Made by a program: the position numbers and the translations under genes. From Bacillota bacterium (lineage in GTDB: Bacteria; Bacillota; Clostridia; Acetivibrionales; DSM-1351), in NCBI GenBank assembly GCA_023436485.1, contig JAEZIU010000235.1:1-50357 (forward strand): a stretch of 50,357 bases of DNA, written 5' to 3'. The number at the start of each line of letters is the position of its first letter. The first letter of the stretch is position 1. A model generated the notes under the pieces. That model was not told where the DNA came from and made no database searches. It worked only from the letters and a program-made list of their open reading frames with translations. Positions 1 to 8,936 of this stretch are shown here, in pieces.

Positions 1-338
1 ACTCTGGTTTTATCAAAAGGTTTAACAATAAAATCTTTAGCTCCCATTTTTATTGCATCTATTACCATAGACTGTTGACCCATTGCTGAAACCATGATTA
101 TCTTGGTAGCAGGACTTACTTCCAATATTTCCTTTATTGCCATAATACCATCCATCTCCGGCATTGTAATATCAAGGGTCATAATATCAGGCTGATTACG
201 CTTTGCCTGCTCTATAGCCTCACGACCATTGGCACCTTCACCTACAACGTGATAATCTGTAATTTCTTCAATCATCCTCTTTATTAATGTTCTCATAAAT
301 ACTGCATCGTCAACAACAACAAATTTAAGTTCTCCCAT
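1..338 (-). CDS. CheY-like single-domain response regulator (3' end cut by window)
   Basis: Translating the minus strand from the ATG at 336-338 gives about 112 residues of a receiver domain; the last few residues lie outside the window. The acidic pair D10-D11, the phospho-acceptor D56 in the TLD motif, S84 in VSA and K106 in the KP dipeptide are all in place. No output domain can follow within a normal CheY length of about 120 residues, so it probably acts by protein-protein contact, as in chemotaxis or sporulation phosphorelays. Its start overlaps the 3' end of rsmE by 14 nt, so it is probably the last gene of the heat-shock/prmA/rsmE transcript. Which kinase feeds it cannot be seen here. 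Confidence 0.9.
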   Translation of the reverse strand, partial: MGELKFVVVDDAVFMRTLIKRMIEEITDYHVVGEGANGREAIEQAKRNQPDIMTLDITMPEMDGIMAIKEILEVSPATKIIMVSAMGQQSMVIDAIKMGAKDFIVKPFDKTR

Positions 339-1077
339 TAGACACATCTCCTAATTCATACATCATAAGTGATAAAGCTACCATGCCGGCAGTTTCCGTG
401 CGTAGAATCCTTGGCCCCAGAGATATTTTCTGTATCCCGCTGTCTTGTGCCAATTGAATTTCCTTGTCTTCAAACCCGCCTTCAGGACCAATCATGATAC
501 TTCCGCTAGTAACTCCCTGATGCCGGGCTACAATATTTTTAAATCCAACCGCACTTTCCTTCTCATAAGGAATGACCGCCAGTTCAGCTTCTGATGCCAT
601 TACAACAGCTTCTTTAAAAGTTATAGGATAATAAATATTGGGGATTATTCCCCTATTGCACTGCTTTGCAGCTTCTCTTGCTATCTTTTGCCACCTTGCA
701 AGCTTATTTTGAGCATCCTTATCCGTATTTATTCTTGAAACACAGCGTTCTGTGATTACAGGAACTATTCCACATACCCCGAGTTCAACACATTTCTGTA
801 TAATTAACTCCATCTTGTCCGACTTAGGCAAGCCCTGAAACAAAGTAACTTTTAATGGCGATTCAGTAAAGTTTTTATTTACATCTGTTATTAAGCATAT
901 AATTGAATTCTCATTTATATTTTCTATTTCCACTGTATAGTCAAATCCACCACAGCACACAAGTACTTCGTCCTTTATCTGAGCACGAAGTACTTTCTTT
1001 AAATGCTGAAAATCTTCCCCAATTATACTAACTCTGCCGTTCCCAATTTGAGATTCTTCTACAAAGTATCTGGACAT
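325..1077 (-). CDS. rsmE: 16S rRNA m3U1498 methyltransferase RsmE
   Basis: The 250-residue protein has the RsmE layout: an N-terminal PUA-like RNA-binding part (MSRYFVEES, then the GEDFQHLKKVLR region) and a C-terminal SPOUT knot methyltransferase domain with the SAM-binding loop IGPEGGFEDKE and the closing LGPRILRTETA motif. In the family it N3-methylates U1498 of 16S rRNA in assembled 30S subunits. It overlaps prmA by 19 nt and the CheY-like gene by 14 nt, so the three are translationally coupled. The prmA-rsmE pairing behind dnaJ is common in Firmicutes. Confidence is high because both SPOUT motifs are intact and the length is typical. Confidence 0.96.
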   Translation of the reverse strand: MSRYFVEESQIGNGRVSIIGEDFQHLKKVLRAQIKDEVLVCCGGFDYTVEIENINENSIICLITDVNKNFTESPLKVTLFQGLPKSDKMELIIQKCVELGVCGIVPVITERCVSRINTDKDAQNKLARWQKIAREAAKQCNRGIIPNIYYPITFKEAVVMASEAELAVIPYEKESAVGFKNIVARHQGVTSGSIMIGPEGGFEDKEIQLAQDSGIQKISLGPRILRTETAGMVALSLMMYELGDVSNGRT

Positions 1078-2009
1078 TTAAACACCATTGCCACCCATTC
1101 TCCCATTTCCAGGGTTTCTATCCGTGACATCCCGCTTTTCTCACAAGCATCTATTACTTCCTGTTTTCTTTCTTTGATAATACCTGAAGTAATAAACAAA
1201 GATTCCTTTTTTAAATAATAAGGTATATGGGAGGACAAGTCAATAATTACATTTGCTATTATATTTGCTACGATGATATCGTATTTATGCTCTTCTCTCT
1301 TCAAATCGGATAATACAGCCTTGTACGCAGATACTTTTGATATTTCCCGGTTCAACTCGATATTTTCCCGGGCAACTTTCACTGCAACCTCGTCTATATC
1401 AATAGCTTCAACTGTTTTTGCACCTAGTTTTGCAGCAATTATTGAAAGGATACCCGTACCGCAGCCAATATCAAGAACCTGTGTGTCATCCTTCATATAC
1501 TTATCCAGCAGTACGGAACACATCTGCGTTGTTTCGTGCGTACCTGTTCCAAAGGCCATCCCGGGGTCCATTTGTATAATTATTTCTTCACCTTTTGGGC
1601 TATAATCTTCCCAAGTCGGTTTGATGACTATTCTGTCTGTAAGTTGCAGTGGCTTAAAGTACTTTTTCCAAGCTGTAGACCATTCCTCATCATCTACTTC
1701 GCCGTATCCCTCAAGTCCTTTTCCAATGTTTAAAAATTGGGAAATATTTCCCAAACCATCTTTTATTTCCCTTAACAGCTCGTCTATATTAATTCCGCTT
1801 TGGAAATACGCTTGTATGATAACGTCCTCACCTAATGATTCAAGGAATTCATCATCTGCATAGTCCAGAGTATTAGGCTTTAATATTTCTTTTCTTATAT
1901 CAAAAGGGTCCTTAATAGCGACGCCTCCGGCACCCAATGTCGTAAGCATCTCTGAAACCGCATCACTCGCTTCGTCTGTAGTGTTTACCCGTATTTCATA
2001 CCATTTCAT
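1059..2009 (-). CDS. prmA: Ribosomal protein L11 methyltransferase PrmA
   Basis: A Rossmann-fold SAM methyltransferase with motif I VLDIGCGTGILSI and the substrate loop DPGMAFGTGTHETTQ, both diagnostic of PrmA, which trimethylates amino groups of ribosomal protein L11. The frame opens at 2027, but a GGAGG/AAGGA ribosome binding site lies between that ATG and a second ATG at 2009, which starts the usual MKWYEIRV N-terminus. I therefore chose 2009 (316 residues). The gene follows dnaJ by about 36 nt and overlaps rsmE. Nothing unusual is seen. Confidence 0.96.
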   Translation of the reverse strand: MKWYEIRVNTTDEASDAVSEMLTTLGAGGVAIKDPFDIRKEILKPNTLDYADDEFLESLGEDVIIQAYFQSGINIDELLREIKDGLGNISQFLNIGKGLEGYGEVDDEEWSTAWKKYFKPLQLTDRIVIKPTWEDYSPKGEEIIIQMDPGMAFGTGTHETTQMCSVLLDKYMKDDTQVLDIGCGTGILSIIAAKLGAKTVEAIDIDEVAVKVARENIELNREISKVSAYKAVLSDLKREEHKYDIIVANIIANVIIDLSSHIPYYLKKESLFITSGIIKERKQEVIDACEKSGMSRIETLEMGEWVAMVFKCPDTL

Positions 2010-2045
2010 TTTATCCTTAGCCTCCATGAGCAGTAAATTTCTTAA

Positions 2046-3185
2046 TTACTTAAATGCATCCTTCATTTTGTCGAAAAAACCTTTTCTCTGCTCGTGGGTT
2101 TCATCACCGCTAATTTCAGCGAATTCCCTCAGCAACGCTTTTTGTTTGTCATTCAGTTTTTTCGGAACCTCAATATTTACTTTAACATACTGGTCTCCTC
2201 GGCCATTTCCTCTCAGATATGGTATTCCTTTTCCTTTTAACCTGAATACAGAGCCTGTTTGGGTTCCCTCAGGTACAGAATATTTTACTTTACCATCAAG
2301 AGTAGGAACTTCTAATTCCGCACCTAGTGCAGCCTGTGCGAATGTAACGGGTACATCGCATACAACATTATTTCCCTGTCTTGTAAATAGCGGATGTGGT
2401 TTTACACGGATACTAACATACAAGTCTCCGTTTGGACCTCCTTTTACTCCAGGGTCTCCACCGCCTCTTAACGAAATGGTCTGACCGTCATCAATTCCCG
2501 CAGGAACGTCTATTTTTATTTTCTTTGTACTCCTTAGTCTTCCTTTTCCGTTACAAGCAGGACAAGGCTCTGTAATAATCTTTCCTTCACCTCTACATGC
2601 ATCACAGGTTTTACTGTTTATAAACTGACCAAATGGTGTATTTTGTTTTATCTGAACCTGACCTGTCCCGTGACAGCGACTACAGGTTGATACATTACTT
2701 CCGGGCTTGGCCCCCGAACCTGAACATTTCGAGCATACTTCCATTTTGCTTACATTTATTTCCCGTTCAATACCAAAAGCAGCCTCTTCAAAGCTAATCT
2801 CCATAGAATATTTGATATCAGCACCCTTTTGAGGACCATTTCTTGTTTTGCTTCTTCCTCCAAAGCCTGAGCCTCCGAAGAAAGTTTCAAATATGTCCCC
2901 TATTCCGCCGAAGTCAAAGTCAGAGGAGTAACCTCCTGCACCGCCAAATCCGTTAGGATCTGTTCCTGCGTGACCAAACTGGTCGTACCTGCCCCTTTTC
3001 TGAGAATCACTAAGTATCTCATAGGCTTCACTTACCTCTTTGAACTTTGCTTCTGCAGTCTTATCATCGGGATTAACATCCGGGTGATACTTTTTTGCAA
3101 GATTTCTATATGCTTTTTTCAGCTCCGCATCAGAAACGTTTCTGTCAACGCCCAATACTTCGTAATAATCTCTTTTTTCTGCCAT
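2046..3185 (-). CDS. dnaJ: Chaperone protein DnaJ (Hsp40)
   Basis: Type I DnaJ of 379 residues. It has an N-terminal J domain with the HPD tripeptide (YHPDVNP), a Gly/Phe-rich linker, four CxxCxGxG zinc-binding repeats, and the C-terminal substrate-binding and dimerisation domains. The J domain stimulates DnaK ATPase and delivers unfolded clients. The open frame extends upstream to 3224, but the family start MAEKRDYYEVLG is at 3185 behind a GGGAG element, so the extension is left out. It lies about 150 nt downstream of dnaK, with a strong stem-loop in the gap, which may lower its expression relative to dnaK. Confidence 0.97.
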   Translation of the reverse strand: MAEKRDYYEVLGVDRNVSDAELKKAYRNLAKKYHPDVNPDDKTAEAKFKEVSEAYEILSDSQKRGRYDQFGHAGTDPNGFGGAGGYSSDFDFGGIGDIFETFFGGSGFGGRSKTRNGPQKGADIKYSMEISFEEAAFGIEREINVSKMEVCSKCSGSGAKPGSNVSTCSRCHGTGQVQIKQNTPFGQFINSKTCDACRGEGKIITEPCPACNGKGRLRSTKKIKIDVPAGIDDGQTISLRGGGDPGVKGGPNGDLYVSIRVKPHPLFTRQGNNVVCDVPVTFAQAALGAELEVPTLDGKVKYSVPEGTQTGSVFRLKGKGIPYLRGNGRGDQYVKVNIEVPKKLNDKQKALLREFAEISGDETHEQRKGFFDKMKDAFK

Positions 3186-3294
3186 CCAATTCAACTCCCG
3201 TCTCATTACACAGCAAACCAGCAACCTAAAATAAGCCAGAGCTGTATTAAAGCTTTGGCATTGTTAAAAACTTATGCTGTTATGCTGTTAATGC

Positions 3295-3319
3295 TATAGG
3301 GGCTTTTGAAGCCCCTATA
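3295..3319 (-). terminator. Stem-loop between dnaK and dnaJ
   Basis: An 11-bp perfect inverted repeat (TATAGGGGCTT / AAGCCCCTATA) with a 3-nt loop lies just downstream of the dnaK stop. No U-run follows on the minus strand, so it is more likely a partial terminator, a processing site or an mRNA stabiliser that separates dnaK from dnaJ levels than a full stop. Confidence 0.7.
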
Positions 3320-3332
3320 CATTATTATATAA

Positions 3333-5183
3333 TTATTTATCATCGTCAACTACTTTATAGTCTGCATCAACAACATTGTCTTCCTGTCCTGCTCCCGCTG
3401 CTCCCTGTTGTCCGTCAAACCCTGCTGCTCCCGGGTCTGCCTGTGCACCTTGAGTCTGTTGATATATTTTTGAGGATATATCATAGAAGGACTGCTGCAA
3501 TTCTTCGGTTGCTTTCTTTATTGCTTCGGTGTCAGTACCTTTAAGGGCATCCTTTACCTTGTTTACTTCGCTTTCAATCTTTGATTTGTCATCAGCAGAC
3601 ACTTTGTCTCCAAGGTCTTTTAATGACTTCTCTGATTGATAAACTAAGGAATCTGCATTATTTCTAACGTCGATTTCTTCTTTACGTTGTTTGTCTTCCG
3701 CAGCAAATTTTTCTGCTTCTTTAACAGCTTTGTCTATATCTGAATCAGACAGATTAGTTGAAGCAGTTATTGTTATCTTTTGCTCGTTTCCTGTTCCGAG
3801 ATCTTTTGCAGATACATGAACTATACCGTTTGCATCTATATCAAATGCAACTTCAATCTGTGGTACACCTCTTGGTGCAGATGGAATACCTGTTAGCTGG
3901 AATCTGCCGAGAGACTTGTTGTATTGAGCCATTTCTCTTTCACCTTGTAATACGTGAATCTCAACACTTGTCTGACCGTCTGCAGCAGTAGAGAATACCT
4001 GGCTCTTCTTTGTAGGAATTGTTGTATTTCTTTCAATGAGTTTTGTGAATACTCCTCCAAGTGTTTCAAGTCCCAGTGACAACGGTGTAACGTCCAGAAG
4101 CAGAAGTCCTGTTACATCACCTGTCAATACACCAGCCTGAATTGCAGCACCAACAGCAACACATTCATCAGGATTAATTCCCTTGAATGGATCTTTTCCT
4201 AAATATTTCTTTACTGCTTCCTGAACTGCAGGAATTCTTGTGGAACCACCGACTAAAAGAATTTTGTCTATCTTGTCAGGAGTAAGGCCTGCATCCTGCA
4301 TTGCCTGTCTTGTAGGTCCCATTGTGTTTTCAACTAAATCAGCTGTAATTTCATCGAATTTTGCTCTTGTAAGGGTTACATCAAGATGCTTTGGTCCTGT
4401 TGCATCAGCTGTTATAAACGGTAGGTTTATATTTGATGAAGTTACACCTGAAAGTTCTATTTTTGCCTTTTCAGCTGCTTCCTTCAATCTCTGCATTGCC
4501 ATCTTGTCATTTTTGAGGTCTATTCCACTTTCCTTTTTAAATGTATCAACAAGGAAATCTATTACTCTCTGGTCAAAGTCATCTCCGCCAAGTCTGTTAT
4601 TACCATGTGTTGCAAGAACTTCAAACACACCGTCACCAATTTCAAGTATGGATACGTCGAATGTTCCTCCACCTAAGTCATATACCATTATTTTCTGGTC
4701 ATGTTCTTTGTCAAGGCCATATGCCAAAGCCGCTGCAGTAGGCTCGTTTATTATTCTGAGAACTTCCAGTCCTGCAATTTTTCCGGCATCCTTTGTTGCT
4801 TGTCTTTGAGCATCACTAAAGTATGCTGGAACAGTGATTACCGCCTGAGTTATTGTTTCACCGAGATATGCTTCTGCATCAGCCTTAAGCTTCTGAAGAA
4901 CCATTGAAGATATTTCCTGAGGTGAATATTTCTTATCATCTATATTAACCTTACGGTCAGTTCCCATATCTCTCTTTATTGAAATAATTGTTCTTTCAGG
5001 ATTTGTGATGGATTGTCTTTTAGCGACTTGTCCTATCATACGTTCACCTGTTTTTGAAAATGCTACAACTGAAGGAGTTGTTCTATTTCCTTCCGGATTT
5101 GCAATAACTACAGGCTCACCGCCCTCCATAACTGCCACACATGAATTTGTGGTACCTAAATCTATACCAATTACTTTTGACAT
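3333..5183 (-). CDS. dnaK: Chaperone protein DnaK (Hsp70)
   Basis: Full-length Hsp70 of 616 residues. The ATPase domain begins with the phosphate-1 motif IGIDLGTTNSCVAV and contains the phosphate-2 motif DLGGGTFDVSIL and the adenosine motif LLVGGSTRIPAV. The substrate-binding domain and helical lid follow, ending in a Gly/Ala-rich disordered tail that closes with VVDADYKVVDDDK. The start has a GGAGGG ribosome binding site 8 nt upstream. It works with GrpE (5241-5837) and DnaJ (2046-3185) and is under HrcA/CIRCE control from the promoter in front of hrcA. Confidence 0.99.
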   Translation of the reverse strand: MSKVIGIDLGTTNSCVAVMEGGEPVVIANPEGNRTTPSVVAFSKTGERMIGQVAKRQSITNPERTIISIKRDMGTDRKVNIDDKKYSPQEISSMVLQKLKADAEAYLGETITQAVITVPAYFSDAQRQATKDAGKIAGLEVLRIINEPTAAALAYGLDKEHDQKIMVYDLGGGTFDVSILEIGDGVFEVLATHGNNRLGGDDFDQRVIDFLVDTFKKESGIDLKNDKMAMQRLKEAAEKAKIELSGVTSSNINLPFITADATGPKHLDVTLTRAKFDEITADLVENTMGPTRQAMQDAGLTPDKIDKILLVGGSTRIPAVQEAVKKYLGKDPFKGINPDECVAVGAAIQAGVLTGDVTGLLLLDVTPLSLGLETLGGVFTKLIERNTTIPTKKSQVFSTAADGQTSVEIHVLQGEREMAQYNKSLGRFQLTGIPSAPRGVPQIEVAFDIDANGIVHVSAKDLGTGNEQKITITASTNLSDSDIDKAVKEAEKFAAEDKQRKEEIDVRNNADSLVYQSEKSLKDLGDKVSADDKSKIESEVNKVKDALKGTDTEAIKKATEELQQSFYDISSKIYQQTQGAQADPGAAGFDGQQGAAGAGQEDNVVDADYKVVDDDK

Positions 5184-5240
5184 AAATTACCCTCCTTAAT
5201 ATATTCGTAAATCGTTTTTATTTATTTTTAAACTACTGTT

Positions 5241-5837
5241 TTAGTTTACTACCTTTACCATGCTGTGTCTGATTACTTTACCCTTCATTGTATAACCCTT
5301 CTGAAATTCTTCAACCACAATATTTTCACCGATTTCATCATCGGTTACGTGCATTACGGCATTGTGAAGTTCAGGATCAAACGGATTATTAACAGCCTCT
5401 ATTGCTTCAACTCCTAACTTGTCGAGACAATCCTTCAACTGTCTCATAACCATTTCAACGCCTTCCTTCAATGGATTGTTTTCCATACTCTCTGCTGCTA
5501 TTAAGGCTCTTTCAAGGTTATCTACTATCGGAAGGAAGGTATTTACCGTGTCTATTGCTATATCAAGACTAAGGGCTTCCTTTTCCTTAATTGTTCTTTT
5601 TTTATAGTTGTCAAACTCGGCTGCTGTACGCTGAACCATATTTTTGAAGTCTTCACATTGCTTTGACTTTTCGTCAAGCATAGTGTTAAGTTCTTGGATT
5701 TCTGTGTTTACGGTTTCTTCACTTTGCGCTTCAGTAGCCCCTGATGTGTCGGAACTTTCTGTTACTTTGTTGATTTCTTCCACATTCATTTCCTTAGTAT
5801 TTTGGTTTCCATCTTTAGGATGTTTTTCTTTTTTCAT
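5241..5837 (-). CDS. grpE: Nucleotide exchange factor GrpE
   Basis: The 198-residue protein has an acidic, disordered N-terminus, a long coiled-coil around residues 45-100 (containing FDNYKKRTIKEKE), and the C-terminal beta domain carrying the GrpE signature (NPFDPELHNAVMHV ... GYTMKGKVIRHSMVKV). GrpE dimers release ADP from DnaK and act as a thermosensor. The gene sits between hrcA (27-nt gap) and dnaK (57-nt gap), the standard Firmicutes order. Confidence 0.97.
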   Translation of the reverse strand: MKKEKHPKDGNQNTKEMNVEEINKVTESSDTSGATEAQSEETVNTEIQELNTMLDEKSKQCEDFKNMVQRTAAEFDNYKKRTIKEKEALSLDIAIDTVNTFLPIVDNLERALIAAESMENNPLKEGVEMVMRQLKDCLDKLGVEAIEAVNNPFDPELHNAVMHVTDDEIGENIVVEEFQKGYTMKGKVIRHSMVKVVN

Positions 5838-5864
5838 TGCCTGAATACTACCTCCTTATTTATA

Positions 5865-6911
5865 CTATCCATTATCCAGGAGTTTAAGAATCTCCTGATT
5901 GATTTTATTTCTTATATAATTCATGGATGACACAACCTTTGAATACTCCATTCTGGTTGGCCCGATAATACCTATTGTTCCTATCACATGATTTCCTACA
6001 CTATAGGACGCAGTTACCAAACTGCATTCCTTTATACCTTCTATATCATTCTCATTTCCTATATGAATAATTATTTCATTATTTTGATTTGTATTATTTA
6101 TAAGAAGGTCAGATACAAGTTTCTTTTCATCGAGCATATTCAGAAACTCCTTCGCCTTATCAACTTCTTTAAACTCCGGAAAATTCAGAATATTTGTAGC
6201 ACCTTCCAGATATACTTCGGGCTTATCAATAGTACGAATCAAATCCTCAATTCCGTCGAGGATGGGTTTTATTACCCCAAAAGGCAATGCTGTCAGTTTT
6301 TCAAACTTTTCATTTAATATATCCGATTTGAGCATTTCAAGGGTAAATCCTTTTAACTGTTCATTAAGCATATTTGAAATCTGAATCAAGAAATCCGGTG
6401 TAACATTTTCAGGGATCCTGATCAAATTATTTCTTACAACATTTGAATCAGTTACAATAATCACCAGCGCTTTTCCCGGTTCTATAGGCACCACCTGAAC
6501 AGCTTTTAATACACTCTGCTTCATATGAGGAGTTACCGCTATAGAGGTATATTTGGTAAACTTGGACATAACTGCAGATGCGTTCCTTATGAGCTGACTA
6601 AGTTCGTTTATACGAATGTTCATATCATTTCGGATTTTCTCTGCTTCACTTTCTGTTAATTCGGCTATCTTCATAAGCTGATCAACGTAAAGCCTGTACC
6701 CTTTATCGGAAGGAACTCTGCCCGCCGATGTGTACGGTTGCTCCAATAATCCCATTTCCTCAAGGTCAGCCATTTCGTTTCTTATTGTAGCCGAACTTAA
6801 ACCAAGTTCATGCTTCTTGGCAATAGTTCTGGATCCTACCGGTTCAGCCGAGTATATATAATCATCTATGATTGCTTGCAGTATTTTCAATTTTCTATCG
6901 TCAAGTAGCAT
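5865..6911 (-). CDS. hrcA: Heat-inducible transcription repressor HrcA
   Basis: The protein opens with MLLDDRKLKIL and a winged-helix DNA-binding region (SSATIRNEMADLEEMGLLEQ) followed by the HrcA GAF-like dimerisation domain; its length of 348 residues is normal. The frame extends upstream to 6935, but the GGGGTGAT ribosome binding site lies inside that extension, so the ATG at 6911 is preferred. HrcA binds CIRCE and needs GroE for activity in characterised species. Its own gene is preceded by a perfect CIRCE (6929-6955), so the operon is autoregulated. Confidence 0.97.
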   Translation of the reverse strand: MLLDDRKLKILQAIIDDYIYSAEPVGSRTIAKKHELGLSSATIRNEMADLEEMGLLEQPYTSAGRVPSDKGYRLYVDQLMKIAELTESEAEKIRNDMNIRINELSQLIRNASAVMSKFTKYTSIAVTPHMKQSVLKAVQVVPIEPGKALVIIVTDSNVVRNNLIRIPENVTPDFLIQISNMLNEQLKGFTLEMLKSDILNEKFEKLTALPFGVIKPILDGIEDLIRTIDKPEVYLEGATNILNFPEFKEVDKAKEFLNMLDEKKLVSDLLINNTNQNNEIIIHIGNENDIEGIKECSLVTASYSVGNHVIGTIGIIGPTRMEYSKVVSSMNYIRNKINQEILKLLDNG

Positions 6912-6928
6912 TATAATCACCCCTCTTG

Positions 6929-6955
6929 TTAGCACTCTTTAATGTTGAGTGCTAA
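6929..6955 (-). promoter_or_regulatory. CIRCE operator (HrcA binding site)
   Basis: Perfect 9-bp inverted repeat TTAGCACTC-N9-GAGTGCTAA, identical to the canonical CIRCE consensus. It sits between the promoter and the hrcA ribosome binding site, where bound HrcA would block transcription. Confidence 0.98.
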
Positions 6956-6994
6956 TTATATACTAAAAATAACATTAGCATATTTGTTTGTCAA
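6955..6994 (-). promoter_or_regulatory. Promoter region of the hrcA-dnaK operon
   Basis: Minus-strand TTGACA lies at 6989-6994. With a 17-nt spacer it faces a weak -10 (TATTTT, 6966-6971). A perfect TATAAT (6955-6960) abuts CIRCE but is 28 nt from TTGACA, so it cannot form one sigma-A promoter with it. Either or both could be used. Confidence 0.6.
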
Positions 6995-7035
6995 GTATTT
7001 TTCTTGTAATATTCGGTAATAAATTATTAAATATT

Positions 7036-7080
7036 AAAAGACCCTGCACAGAAAATAATATATCTGGTACAAGGCCTTTT
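7036..7080 (-). terminator. Rho-independent terminator after the 7101-7970 gene
   Basis: Imperfect inverted repeat (AAAAGACCCTGCACAGA against TCTGGTACAAGGCCTTTT) with one bulge, followed on the minus strand by a U-rich tail. The opposite strand also ends in T6, so it could work in both directions. Confidence 0.7.
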
Positions 7081-7100
7081 TTATTTTTAGAAAATTATTT

Positions 7101-7970
7101 TTAAATCCCGCCGTTCATTTCCCTATAGTATTCTGTACAAGCATACTTACCTGATTTATCACGGTATATTTCAAAGAAAAATACAATTGTTATAAATTGA
7201 GCAAGATTTGTTACTATTGACGATACAGCCCCTCCAATAATAGGAATCCATCCTACCACCATTCCTATTATAGATGCTGCTATTGTTCCAAATATAGATA
7301 TAAGGATACTCATACCTAGGATTTTCCAAAAACTACCTGCTACATAACGAAATGATTTTTTCAGCCCTGTCAGTATATCTGTATCCTCAACACAAACTGC
7401 AGTAAACCACAGTGAAGTGTATACACCAAGTGCTATACAAGCAACTATGAAAGCCAGTGTAAACAGAACCAACAATATTGCTCCTGCAACGTTGGAAACC
7501 GTTGTTACTACAACCACTGCTATTGCAATGAGTATACAATAAGCAACTGTCAATCCTATCCAAAGAGCAATTTTTAATAAACCGTAGAGTACATATCTTC
7601 CGATATACTTTGTCATGGAAGGTGTCATATCACTAAGAGTTGAGGTACCCGTCTCATACTTTTTATTTATCATACCGTATGTTGCAGGATAAACCAGAAT
7701 TGATAAAACCAGAGTCAAAACCGTTGAAATTATCATACTAATAATCATTGCAGGTCCATATAAGCTGAGAAACATATGGTAAGATGGGATAAATGTCCCG
7801 CTGTTGTCAATCATCTGTTCAAATATCTGTTCAAAATTCTTAATGTTAAACAAAAATCCTAAGGATCCCACACCCATAACCATACTCGGTATTGCCATAG
7901 CAATCAGCAACGGAAGTGTAATTATAAAATTCTTAAAAGTAAACTTAAATGCATTTTCTAGGTATCTCAT
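7101..7970 (-). CDS. Multi-pass membrane protein of unknown function
   Basis: This 289-residue protein has about six hydrophobic segments: around residues 12-40, 63-95, 127-160, 160-190, 210-235 and 245-270. A short cytoplasmic-looking start (MRYLENAFKFTFKNF) precedes them. No catalytic motif is visible. The layout resembles clostridial DUF-type integral membrane proteins related to glycerophosphoryl diester phosphodiesterase membrane domains, but I do not recognise a family with certainty. It lies 39 nt downstream of the class IV aminotransferase and may share its transcript; a terminator follows. Confidence 0.8.
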   Translation of the reverse strand: MRYLENAFKFTFKNFIITLPLLIAMAIPSMVMGVGSLGFLFNIKNFEQIFEQMIDNSGTFIPSYHMFLSLYGPAMIISMIISTVLTLVLSILVYPATYGMINKKYETGTSTLSDMTPSMTKYIGRYVLYGLLKIALWIGLTVAYCILIAIAVVVVTTVSNVAGAILLVLFTLAFIVACIALGVYTSLWFTAVCVEDTDILTGLKKSFRYVAGSFWKILGMSILISIFGTIAASIIGMVVGWIPIIGGAVSSIVTNLAQFITIVFFFEIYRDKSGKYACTEYYREMNGGI

Positions 7971-8009
7971 ACCTAACCTCCCAATTTTTCGCCATAATAA
8001 TTTAATTCT

Positions 8010-8849
8010 CTAGTTCTTGAGCCTATTGCTTTCGATATAGGCAGATATTAGACTGTTATAACCTTTCATCACATTCCTAGTTACAATGTTTTGGGATGAA
8101 TTCAATATACATCCGTCTATTATTTTTAATGGCATCGCATTAATGGATGTACCAGTTATAAAAGCTGCATCAAAATTACTTAACTGATCAACTCCAATCA
8201 ATGTTTCTATAACTTCGTATCCTAGTTTTACACAAACATCCAGTATATATTGTCTCGTAATACCCTTCAATATATATTCTTCAGGAGATGTATAGATTTT
8301 GTCGCCTTTTACAAAAAAAACATTGGATTTTCCACCCTCTGTTATTTTATCGTTATTATCTACCAAAAGCACTTCAAAAACATTATTTTCTTCTGTAACT
8401 CGCTTGATTTCTGCCTTGTATGAAGTATTTATCATTTTGATATTGGGATTGCTTCTCTTAATCTTGACGGTGCAGCATTTTACACCACTATCATATTCCT
8501 GTTGTGAAGGATAGTAAAACTTGTTTATATGCAGTAGCGTAATCTGCTCTTTCTCATAGAGAAGTACCAACACTTTTACATTGCAGTATGCTAGATCATT
8601 GATCTCACATATATCAGTGATTTGAGCCTTTAAATCCTTCTTTGTGATTTTTAATTCATTTTGAATCTTTTGTACAGAACCTTTAAGACGTGTAAAGTGA
8701 TCATCATAAAACAGCGGAATACCATTTATTATGCGAATAACTTCATAACAGGCCGTATACTTTTCATCTGAATATTTATTCAGTTCTTCAGACGGCAAGG
8801 CTTCTCCATTTATAATACACTTCGTGCTTATGTTGTCTTCAAATGTCAT
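8010..8849 (-). CDS. Class IV PLP-dependent aminotransferase / aminodeoxychorismate lyase-like
   Basis: The 279-residue protein has the fold-type IV layout: an N-terminal segment with ACYEVIRIINGIPLFYDDHFTRL, the probable Schiff-base lysine K145 in NTSYKAEIKR, and the PLP-side glutamate E171 in ITEGGKSNVFFV. The family includes branched-chain aminotransferase (about 300 residues or more), D-amino-acid aminotransferase and 4-amino-4-deoxychorismate lyase (PabC). The short length fits the latter two. No pabA/pabB lies nearby, so the substrate remains open. The start has an AAAGGGG ribosome binding site. Confidence 0.88.
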   Translation of the reverse strand: MTFEDNISTKCIINGEALPSEELNKYSDEKYTACYEVIRIINGIPLFYDDHFTRLKGSVQKIQNELKITKKDLKAQITDICEINDLAYCNVKVLVLLYEKEQITLLHINKFYYPSQQEYDSGVKCCTVKIKRSNPNIKMINTSYKAEIKRVTEENNVFEVLLVDNNDKITEGGKSNVFFVKGDKIYTSPEEYILKGITRQYILDVCVKLGYEVIETLIGVDQLSNFDAAFITGTSINAMPLKIIDGCILNSSQNIVTRNVMKGYNSLISAYIESNRLKN

Positions 8850-8936
8850 TTTTTTGCCCCTTTTGATAATGATTTATAGAACGTATTTCTTATATATTTT
8901 TCCAATACAATTTAATTATATAACAGTCTCAATAAA

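Noticed and set aside
4240..4809. 189-codon plus-strand frame within dnaK, and other long plus-strand frames opposite conserved genes
   Set aside because: They lie wholly opposite well-supported genes, have serine/leucine-rich shadow composition and no ribosome binding sites.
6955..6994. TTGACA and TATAAT before hrcA as one promoter
   Set aside because: They are 28 nt apart, far from the 16-18 nt that one sigma-A promoter needs.
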